From contig JAJZDO010000331.1 of assembly GCA_021805955.1 (NCBI GenBank), forward strand, positions 1 through 6,473: a stretch of 6,473 nucleotides of DNA, read 5' to 3'. Within the stretch, counting starts at the first letter, position 1; each line of letters begins with the position of its first letter. Shown piece by piece: positions 1-5,918 of the stretch. The DNA comes from Acidobacteriota bacterium (GTDB taxonomy: Bacteria > Acidobacteriota > Terriglobia > Terriglobales > Acidobacteriaceae). The position numbers and the translations under genes are program-made. Under the pieces are notes generated by a model. The model was not told the origin of the DNA and did no database searches. It saw only the letters and a list, made by a program, of their open reading frames with translations.

Positions 1-563
1 CGTCGCAGTTCCCATTGCGCGGCCAAATCGAGCCCGTTGCTTGGTTCGTCCAGCAGCAGAAAGCTTGGTCGATGGACGATGGCTCGCCCAATCAGAATAC
101 GTTTTGTCTCTCCGGCCGACATTTGTCCTACCGGCTTGTCGCGCAGGTGCTCGACTTCCAGCAGATGAAGAATTTCGTCCGCCCGCTCCCACATTTGCGG
201 GGTCACGTGGAAATGCGGCCACAGTGTGGAACTCGAAAAAAATCCAGACACGATTACATCGCGACCCGTTGTATGAGGAGTGCGCTCGCCTGGAAGGTCC
301 GCAGAGACGATCCCCAAGTGCTGGCGCAATTCGCTCAGGTCCCATCGTTCCTCCCCGAAGATTCGGAGATACGAGCCTTCCCGCACCAGCGGATAACGCT
401 GGCACGTAAGAGTCTGGATCAGCGTGGTTTTTCCGCAACCATTCGGTCCCAGGATTGCGATGTGCTCCCGTTGTCCCACCCGCAGCGAAAGCTCATGCAG
501 CACGATGGCATCGCCTCGCGCAACGGAAATCTTTCTCATTTCAATAAATAACGATGAATCCAT
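1..563 (-). CDS. ABC-type ATPase, N-terminal part (runs off the left edge)
   Basis: An ATP-binding cassette protein that would hydrolyse ATP in the cytoplasm; its partner and substrate are unknown. On the minus strand from 563, 187 residues are visible. Walker A GPNGCGKT lies near residues 39-46, the signature loop reads SAGETKRIL (instead of LSGGQ), and Walker B is FLLLDEPSNGLD just before the edge. The D-loop is present; the H-loop lies outside the window. The usual Q-loop glutamine is not evident: the segment reads LGIVSADL, as in stand-alone ModF/YlmA-like ATPases as I recall them. The start is uncertain. ATGs lie at 569, 563 and 539, none with a good ribosome site; 563 gives the N-terminus MDSSLFIEMRKISVARG, which fits the family's usual IELRNVSVxRG opening. 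It is divergent from argJ. No membrane-spanning partner is visible. The ABC ATPase call is firm; the subfamily is inferred. Confidence 0.93.
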   Translation of the reverse strand, partial: MDSSLFIEMRKISVARGDAIVLHELSLRVGQREHIAILGPNGCGKTTLIQTLTCQRYPLVREGSYLRIFGEERWDLSELRQHLGIVSADLPGERTPHTTGRDVIVSGFFSSSTLWPHFHVTPQMWERADEILHLLEVEHLRDKPVGQMSAGETKRILIGRAIVHRPSFLLLDEPSNGLDLAAQWELR

Positions 564-576
564 TCCCATTCATAAA

Positions 577-580
577 AGGA
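577..580 (+). promoter_or_regulatory. Ribosome binding site deciding the argJ start
   Basis: AGGA (within AAAAGGA, 574-580) lies 8 bases before the ATG at 589 but only 2 bases before the in-frame ATG at 583. Spacing therefore favours 589 as the start of argJ. Confidence 0.6.
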
Positions 581-588
581 TAATGGCA

Positions 589-1836
589 ATGTCGCACGAA
601 ACCTTCGGACCTCCCTCTTTCTCCTTCGCTCATACGCCGGCGGGCTTTCGCTTTGGCGCGGTGCGGGCAGGCGTCAAACCCAGCGGTAAGCCCGACTTTG
701 CCTGCGCCCAGGCTATCGAAGGAACAACCGCCGCCGCCGTCTTCACAAGCAATCGTCTGGTCGCTGCACCCGTCATCGTGGGCCGTGAACACCTGCGACA
801 ATCGGGTGGCCGGGTACGCTTCGTTGCGGTCAACGCCGGCAACGCCAACTGCGCCACGGGAGAGCAAGGTGTGGCGACTTGCCGGACTGTCTGCAAGGCT
901 GCCGCGCTGAAATTTGGATATTCCGAGCAGGAGATATTTCCTTCTTCCACGGGCATCATCGGGGTGCAACTCCCTGGCGAGAAGCTGGTCGCCGCGCTGC
1001 CGCATATCGCTGCGCAACTGGGGGAGACAGCCGCACACGTCCAACAGTTCGCCGAAGCGATCCTTACCACCGACACGCGTGCGAAGATCGCCAGCGCGGA
1101 GATCAAGATTGGCGATCGGCAGGTTCGCCTACTTGGAGTGGCGAAAGGCGCAGGCATGATTGCGCCTCGGCTGGTCCCACACGCAACCATGCTGGTCTAT
1201 CTCTTTACGGATGCCAGCGTTGCCTCACACGATCTGCAAAAGCTTTTGAACGACGCCGTGCAACCGACCTTCAACTGCATATCGATCGACGGAGATACCT
1301 CGACGAATGACACCGTGCTGCTGCTTGCGAGCGGGACGAGCGGCGTATCCGTAACGCACGCCGCTATGGAGCCAGGCTTAGACGCTTTCTCTCACGCGCT
1401 CAAGCAAATCTGCGGATCCCTCGCCCGTCAGATCATTGAGGACGGAGAAGGCGCGGGTCATGTCATCGAGCTGTCGGTTGAGGGCGCGGCATCGGCTGCC
1501 GACGCCGAACGGATCGCACGCAGTATCGCCAATTCTCCCCTGGTCAAGACCGCTTTTGCCGGGTGCGACCCGAATTGGGGACGCATTCTTGCTGCTGCGG
1601 GCTACTCTGGAGCGACGATGGATCCGGGAAAGGCATCGATATGGATCGGCGAACTGCCCGTTTGCCGGAATGGCCAAACGGCGCCAGATTTTGACAAGGA
1701 CCGTGTCCATCGCGCCATGAAGGAAAGAACCGTGAATGTTCGCGTGTCGCTCGGAATGGGCAATGGAAGCTGCGATTTTCTGACCTGCGATCTGACTGCG
1801 GAGTACGTGCGCATCAATGCGGAATATTCAACCTGA
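589..1836 (+). CDS. argJ: Glutamate N-acetyltransferase / ornithine acetyltransferase ArgJ
   Basis: Transfers the acetyl group from N-acetylornithine to glutamate, closing the acetyl cycle of arginine biosynthesis in the cytoplasm; some members also use acetyl-CoA. The product is 415 residues, usual for the family, and looks complete. Visible hallmarks are the N-terminal GVKPSGKPDFA (28-38), VNAGNANCATG (81-91), SSTGIIG of the oxyanion-hole region (119-125), TTDT (160-163), KGAGMI (186-191), the self-cleavage site with ATML (Thr200 as nucleophile, cut between Ala199 and Thr200), SIDGDTSTNDTV (232-243), CDPNWGR (326-332) and the C-terminus YVRINAEYST. The stretch between GMI and ATML is APRLVPH, about three residues longer than the xPNM consensus I recall. 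The ATG at 589 is chosen on ribosome-site spacing; 583 is an in-frame alternative, and the frame stays open further upstream to at least 424, but that part is antisense to the ATPase gene. No other arg gene is adjacent. The substrate range cannot be told from sequence. Confidence 0.96.
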   Translation: MSHETFGPPSFSFAHTPAGFRFGAVRAGVKPSGKPDFACAQAIEGTTAAAVFTSNRLVAAPVIVGREHLRQSGGRVRFVAVNAGNANCATGEQGVATCRTVCKAAALKFGYSEQEIFPSSTGIIGVQLPGEKLVAALPHIAAQLGETAAHVQQFAEAILTTDTRAKIASAEIKIGDRQVRLLGVAKGAGMIAPRLVPHATMLVYLFTDASVASHDLQKLLNDAVQPTFNCISIDGDTSTNDTVLLLASGTSGVSVTHAAMEPGLDAFSHALKQICGSLARQIIEDGEGAGHVIELSVEGAASAADAERIARSIANSPLVKTAFAGCDPNWGRILAAAGYSGATMDPGKASIWIGELPVCRNGQTAPDFDKDRVHRAMKERTVNVRVSLGMGNGSCDFLTCDLTAEYVRINAEYST

Positions 1837-2157
1837 TCGAAAGAACCTGAGTGTTTGTTGTCCCTCGAAGCTCACGTCTGCTCAACAGCGGCATGCGGGA
1901 TTGAGAACTGCAGCATACCCTGCATTCCAGTTATCGGATCCAAAAGGTCGCGCATCCGGTGCAAACAGGTGAAGACCATTGGGAATAGAAGACTTCCACG
2001 ACATCTCCGCCCGGATATTCACAGGTTATTCCACCTCCGCGTGGAAATCAGGGAGCCGCACAATATCGAAGCAAGTAGCCCATCCCCTAAGCGGGAAACC
2101 ACTCGAATCGGATGGTCATTGCGATACACTTGATCTAGACGAGGACCCACCCGGAAA
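1837..2157 (+). other. 321-bp intergenic region between argJ and the E1 alpha gene
   Basis: No convincing gene is present. Short open frames here (for example 1855-2133) have no recognisable product and no good ribosome site. No terminator with a T-run follows argJ, and no clear -35/-10 pair precedes the E1 gene, although its promoter most likely lies here because argJ and E1 alpha are functionally unrelated and far apart. The only structure I noted is a short perfect inverted repeat at 2029-2046. Confidence 0.6.
2029..2046. repeat. Short perfect inverted repeat (6-bp arms)
   Basis: TTCCAC and GTGGAA flank a 6-base spacer, CTCCGC. It lies about 110 bp upstream of the E1 alpha start. It could be an operator half-site pair or a small hairpin; no T-run follows, so it does not look like a terminator. 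A repeat of this size can occur by chance. Confidence 0.25.
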
Positions 2158-3228
2158 ATGGCGACAAAAGTGAAGGAGCCGGTCGCAGGTGCGGCGGCCA
2201 CGTCGAGCCACCCCAATCCATTGATCGGCAACGATAAGCTGAAGCAACTGTACAGCACGATGCTGAAATGTCGTCTTTTGGAAGAGCGGGCGCGAATCTT
2301 AAAGAAGCAGGCGAGATTCAAGGGCAATTATTACGCGGCCGTTGGCCAGGAGGCCGCAGCCGTCGGCGCGGGCGTCGACCTCCGCCCCGAGGACACAGTG
2401 GCTCCCTCGCACCGCGACTTCATTTTGAACTTCATCAAGGGTACGCCGCTAACCGCAATGTTTAGCCAGCTTTACGGGCGCAGCACTAGCCCGGACAAAG
2501 GGCGCTCGGCGCCGGCGCATGGCGGCTATGCGCCCCTCAACATCATCACCCCAAGTTCGACGATCGCTGCCCAGTTGAACATCGGGACTGGCATCGCGAT
2601 GGCCAACCAGATGAAGAAGAACGACAATGTAGTGGTCGCTTTTTCTGGGGAAGGCTCGACATCTCTCGGTTTCTGGCACGAAGCGCTGAACTTTGCTGGC
2701 GTGCGCAACTTGCCCATCGTGTATGTCTGCCAGAACAACCTCTGGGCGGAATCGGTCTCCGTAAAGTTGCAGACAAAAGTGGACGACATCAGTCTGAAAG
2801 CAATCGGTTACGGTTTCCCAGGCATCACTGTGGACGGCAACGATGTCGTCGCCATGTATCGCGTTGCGCAGGAAGCGATTGCGCGAGCTCGAACCGGTGG
2901 CGGCCCGACCCTGATCGAGGCCAAGACATATCGCTGGTACGGCCACTCGGAAATCGACCCGGCCAAATACCGCAGTGCGGAAGAAGTGGAAGAGTGGAAG
3001 GCAAAAGATCCGATTGCTGCGATGGAACGGTACCTGACTGGCAAAGAGCTTTTTTCAGACGCCTGGAAGAAAGAGATATCAGAAGAGTTTCAGAAGGAAC
3101 TCGATGCGGCCATTGACGTTGCGGAGAAGGCACCGCCGCCGGAACCTATCGACTGCCTGGATTATCTCTACTCCTTCGACATACGCAACCGGGAACTGGA
3201 TCGCAAGAACTATTCGCCGAAGCTATAA
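2158..3228 (+). CDS. pdhA: 2-oxoacid dehydrogenase E1 component, alpha subunit (pyruvate/acetoin dehydrogenase type)
   Basis: The alpha chain of a heterotetrameric E1 that decarboxylates a 2-oxoacid (or cleaves acetoin) with thiamine diphosphate and acylates the lipoyl group of E2. At 356 residues it has the usual length. Visible are YYAAVGQEAAAVG (58-70), SHRD (84-87), KGRSAPAHGG (114-123), the thiamine-diphosphate/magnesium motif GEG (164-166) closing with NN (193-194), and the C-terminal loop YRWYGHSEIDPAKYR (258-272), equivalent to the loop phosphorylated in mitochondrial E1. The motif has GEG where GDG is commoner; human branched-chain E1 alpha also carries GEG, so activity is not in doubt. 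The ATG at 2158 is the natural start, giving an acidobacterial-looking MATKVKEPVAG; the ribosome site is weak (GAGG at 2141-2144, spaced 13). The beta subunit follows after 30 bp, surely co-transcribed. Pyruvate, branched-chain oxoacid or acetoin cannot be separated as substrate from sequence alone. Confidence 0.93.
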   Translation: MATKVKEPVAGAAATSSHPNPLIGNDKLKQLYSTMLKCRLLEERARILKKQARFKGNYYAAVGQEAAAVGAGVDLRPEDTVAPSHRDFILNFIKGTPLTAMFSQLYGRSTSPDKGRSAPAHGGYAPLNIITPSSTIAAQLNIGTGIAMANQMKKNDNVVVAFSGEGSTSLGFWHEALNFAGVRNLPIVYVCQNNLWAESVSVKLQTKVDDISLKAIGYGFPGITVDGNDVVAMYRVAQEAIARARTGGGPTLIEAKTYRWYGHSEIDPAKYRSAEEVEEWKAKDPIAAMERYLTGKELFSDAWKKEISEEFQKELDAAIDVAEKAPPPEPIDCLDYLYSFDIRNRELDRKNYSPKL

Positions 3229-3258
3229 ATCATTCAATCCATTGGGGCAATAAGCAAT

Positions 3259-4251
3259 ATGCCGGTGAGCTATCTAGATGCGATCAACGCTGCTCTCAGA
3301 GAAGAAATGCGGCGCGATCCCAATGTTTTCATCCTGGGTGAAGATGTGGGTGTCATGGGGGGCGCGTTCGGTGTCACGAAAGGGCTGATTGAAGAATTCG
3401 GCGCGGACCGCGTCGTCGACTCCCCATTGGCGGAAGGCATCATTGTCAGCGCTTCCATCGGTGCCGCGATGGCTGGATTGCGTCCGGTCGCTGAGATTCA
3501 GTTCGTCGACTTCATCACCCCGGCAATGGACGCGATTACCCAGCAGGCAGCCAAGCTAAGGTATCGTTCCGCGGGAACGCAGACCTGTCCTTTGACGGTT
3601 CGCGTCTGCTATGGTGGCGGTACTGGCGGTGGCTTGTATCATAGCCAAACCAACACCACATGGTTTGCGCATGAGCCAGGTTTAGTGGTGGTCGCACCCG
3701 CCACGGCCAGCGATGCCAAGGGAATGCTGAAAGCCAGCATTCGTCAGGACGATCCGGTTATTTACTTCGAGCACAAGAAGCTCTATCGCCTGCCCGCCGT
3801 GAAGGAGGAACTGCCGGAAGGCGACGACCACCTTGCCGACCTGTTCCATTGCGCGATCCGGCGGCCTGGGAAGGACGCGACAATTGTCACCTACGGTTAC
3901 ATGCTGCAGTTGGCATTGCAGGCGGCAGAGAAAGTAGCCGAAGAAAGCGGCGCCAGCGTCGAGGTGATCGATCTGCGGGTATTGAATCCGCTCGATCACG
4001 ACACTATCCTGGAGTCCATATCGAGGACCGGCCGCCTCTGCATTGTGCAGGAGGACCATCGCACACTCGGAATCGGTTCCGAGATTGCCGCAACGGTTGC
4101 GGAGCGGGCCTTCGATTGCCTGGATGCGCCCATTGTGCGCGTCGCAGCTCCCGACGTTCCCGCCATTCCCGCTGCCGAGGCGATGGAACAGTTCTATATG
4201 CCCAATGTGGGCAAAATTGTCGATGCTTTGCACAGGATATTGCAGTATTAG
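3259..4251 (+). CDS. pdhB: 2-oxoacid dehydrogenase E1 component, beta subunit (pyruvate/acetoin dehydrogenase type)
   Basis: The beta chain partnering the upstream alpha subunit; it completes the thiamine-diphosphate site. At 330 residues it is full length. Residues 27-31 are GEDVG, followed by GGAFGVTKGL (34-43). DSPLAEG (54-60) carries Glu59, the expected residue that activates the cofactor aminopyrimidine. Further motifs are QFVDFITPAMD (81-91), GGGLYHSQ (123-130), HEPGLVVVAPATASDAKGML (138-157) and, in the C-terminal transketolase domain, IDLRVLNPLD (237-246). The start is ATG at 3259 with a weak G-rich site (GGGG, 3244-3247). It lies 30 bp after the alpha gene, in the same direction. No E2 or E3 gene follows: the next gene is an exported glycosidase after 161 bp, so the remaining subunits must be encoded elsewhere. 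The GGAFGVTKGL wording is nearest to acetoin/pyruvate-type E1 beta in my memory, which is weak evidence on substrate. Confidence 0.94.
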   Translation: MPVSYLDAINAALREEMRRDPNVFILGEDVGVMGGAFGVTKGLIEEFGADRVVDSPLAEGIIVSASIGAAMAGLRPVAEIQFVDFITPAMDAITQQAAKLRYRSAGTQTCPLTVRVCYGGGTGGGLYHSQTNTTWFAHEPGLVVVAPATASDAKGMLKASIRQDDPVIYFEHKKLYRLPAVKEELPEGDDHLADLFHCAIRRPGKDATIVTYGYMLQLALQAAEKVAEESGASVEVIDLRVLNPLDHDTILESISRTGRLCIVQEDHRTLGIGSEIAATVAERAFDCLDAPIVRVAAPDVPAIPAAEAMEQFYMPNVGKIVDALHRILQY

Positions 4252-4412
4252 GATTTATCTGTCGCTGTCACTCTTTTGACAAAAAAAACGACTTCCGGTG
4301 CTCCTTTGGATGACGATTCGTGTCTAACAGCAGTAGGATCGGCTGTGGTGTGGTTGAAAGAACATTTTAGCGATCCCAGTCACTCAACCGCCAGGTAAGG
4401 ATTATTGCCCGA
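4252..4412 (+). promoter_or_regulatory. Probable promoter-bearing gap before the exported glycosidase
   Basis: A perfect -35-like TTGACA lies at 4276-4281, followed by an A-run. At 17-18 bases downstream there is no good -10 (TGCTCC), so the promoter is only a possibility. A 5-bp inverted repeat (TGTCA 4266-4270, TGACA 4277-4281) overlaps it; being followed by A rather than T, it is not a terminator for the plus strand. The gap and the change of function suggest a new transcript starting here. Confidence 0.25.
4397..4401 (+). promoter_or_regulatory. Ribosome binding site for a TTG start
   Basis: AAGGA lies 11 bases before the TTG at 4413. No ATG or GTG lies in frame between the upstream stop (TAG, 4368-4370) and the twin-arginine motif, so TTG with this site is the best start for the glycosidase gene. 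Confidence 0.5.
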
Positions 4413-5843
4413 TTGAAAGACCAGCATGTTACACGCCGCGATTTGATACGCCGAGTCGGGGTTTCGGCGGCTGCAGGGCTGGCCATGGGGCTGCCTGGGA
4501 TCGCGCAATCACAACCTCCCGCGCAATCGCAGACTCCTTCCCCGGAGGGGGAAAAGACACCCAAACGCGAAAGCGAAGTTGCGCAGAAATATCCCCATCC
4601 CCCTGGGCAATTCATCAATCGTCCCCTGACGCAGATTTCCACCGTAGTCGATACAATGCTGGACGATATGGGAGGACGTGGCACCGCCTACTTCTATGAG
4701 CAGGCACATCCGCTCACTGGACTGGTACGGGATCATGCGCCGGCAATAGGTATCGCGGACAGTCGCGTAGCCAGCATCGCAGCCACTGGCTTTGGCCTAA
4801 GCGCGCTTTGCATCGCGGCCCATCGCAAATACATGTTGCCCTCCATCTGCGAACAACGGGTTGAAACCACGCTGGCATTTCTGTTGGAACAATGTCCGCA
4901 TGTCCATGGATTTCTTTATCATTTTCTTGACATTGAGAGCGGCGAACGGCTCTTCGGCTCCGAACTTTCTTCCATCGATACCTCCCTTCTGCTCTGCGGC
5001 ATTCTGTTATGCCGCCAGTATTTCAGCGGCAATCTTCGCATCCACGCGCTGGCGACCACACTGTACGAACGCGTCGATTGGAAATGGATGTTGAACGGCA
5101 GCGACACGCTGTCGATGGGATGGCTGCCGGAATCCGGATTCATCCCGTACCGATGGGACGTCTATGCCGAAATGCTCACGATGTTGCTGATGGCGATCGG
5201 GGCGCCCCGCAATGCCATTCCGTCCAGCACGTGGAATGCTGTCAGCCGTCCGGTCATCGAGTTTGGCGGCATCAACTTTATCAGCGGCGTGGCGCCAATC
5301 TTCACCCATCAATATGCTCAAGCGTGGTGCGATTTTCGGAATCTGCGCGATCGACATGCCAATTACTTCCTCAATTCCATTGCCGCAACCCGCGCGCATC
5401 AACTTTTCTGTCTCACTCTCGGCCGTCAGTTTCCATGGATGGACCAGAACCTTTGGGGAATCACCGCTTCCGAATCTCCGACCGGATATCGAGTATGGGG
5501 AGGACCGCCGGAATTTGGCGGCATCGACGGAACGATCGTTCCCTCCGCAACGGCTGGCTCGCTGGTCTTTTTGCCCGCCGAGTGCGCCCATGTACTGTTT
5601 TCTATCCGGGAGAAATACGGCGAAAAAGCCTGGACTCGGTATGGATTTATCGATGCTTTTCAGCCGCAGACCAACTGGTATGCTGAGGACCAACTCGGCA
5701 TCGATTTAGGAATCAGCGTCCTCATGGCAGAGAACCTGCGCACCGGTTTTTGCTGGAATTACTTCATGCGGAACACGGAAATTACCAATGCCATGCAGAT
5801 GGTTGGATTCGAGGCCGACTCCGGAGACTGCGGCGCATTCTAG
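4413..5843 (+). CDS. Tat-exported glucoamylase-family protein (PF10091/COG5368, GH144-like; putative beta-1,2-glucanase)
   Basis: Likely a glycoside hydrolase acting outside the cytoplasmic membrane. Characterised relatives in GH144 cleave beta-1,2-glucans; the same fold forms the C-terminal part of cyclic beta-1,2-glucan synthases. Of 476 residues, 1-33 form a twin-arginine signal: TRRDLIRR (7-14), a short hydrophobic stretch, and a possible cleavage after AQS (31-33). A Pro/Gln-rich linker follows to about 60. Family signatures are ATGFGLSALCIAA (124-136), HGFLYHFLDIESGER (165-179), ELSSIDTSLLLCGIL (184-198), LYERVDWKWMLNG (217-229), TLSMGWLPESGF (232-243), WDVYAEMLTMLLMAIG (248-263) and, near the end, MAENLRTGFCWNYFMRN (438-454), the counterpart of the family's IENYRSGLIW segment. 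The start is TTG; no ATG fits. Ten cysteines occur in the predicted precursor. It is convergent with a GH3 enzyme, which suits a shared glucan pathway. The family call is strong; the beta-1,2 substrate is inferred, and starch is unlikely despite the family name. Confidence 0.85.
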   Translation: MKDQHVTRRDLIRRVGVSAAAGLAMGLPGIAQSQPPAQSQTPSPEGEKTPKRESEVAQKYPHPPGQFINRPLTQISTVVDTMLDDMGGRGTAYFYEQAHPLTGLVRDHAPAIGIADSRVASIAATGFGLSALCIAAHRKYMLPSICEQRVETTLAFLLEQCPHVHGFLYHFLDIESGERLFGSELSSIDTSLLLCGILLCRQYFSGNLRIHALATTLYERVDWKWMLNGSDTLSMGWLPESGFIPYRWDVYAEMLTMLLMAIGAPRNAIPSSTWNAVSRPVIEFGGINFISGVAPIFTHQYAQAWCDFRNLRDRHANYFLNSIAATRAHQLFCLTLGRQFPWMDQNLWGITASESPTGYRVWGGPPEFGGIDGTIVPSATAGSLVFLPAECAHVLFSIREKYGEKAWTRYGFIDAFQPQTNWYAEDQLGIDLGISVLMAENLRTGFCWNYFMRNTEITNAMQMVGFEADSGDCGAF

Positions 5844-5918
5844 CGAAGTTCAAACTCAACGAGCAGGTTTCTATCCGCTGCATTCGCGACTGACAGGCCA
5901 ATCTTATTCGCCGACCCG

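Noticed and set aside
15..551. A 178-codon plus-strand open frame
   Set aside because: It is the antisense of the ABC ATPase, whose Walker A, signature and Walker B motifs read clearly on the minus strand; the plus-strand translation has no recognisable domain.
424..588. A 55-codon upstream extension of argJ
   Set aside because: It is antisense to the ATPase gene, lacks similarity to ArgJ N-termini, and a good ribosome site places the start at 589.
1909..1924. TGCAG/CTGCA inverted repeat as an argJ terminator
   Set aside because: The stem is 5 bp, has no T-run and lies about 70 bp after the stop; chance is enough to explain it.
1855..2133. A 92-codon open frame between argJ and the E1 alpha gene
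   Set aside because: It starts without a good ribosome site, has an unconvincing composition and no recognisable motif.
4266..4288. TGTCA/TGACA hairpin next to an A-run as a terminator
   Set aside because: The stem is only 5 bp and, on the plus strand, is followed by A rather than T. On the minus strand the T-run would precede the stem.
5007..5693. Long open frames on both strands (225-228 codons) inside the glycosidase gene
   Set aside because: Both are shadows of a gene whose own frame shows family motifs throughout; their translations look like random GC-rich sequence.
5844..5918. A bidirectional terminator expected between the convergent glycosidase genes
   Set aside because: I could not find a stem-loop with a T-run in the 75 bp between the two stop codons.
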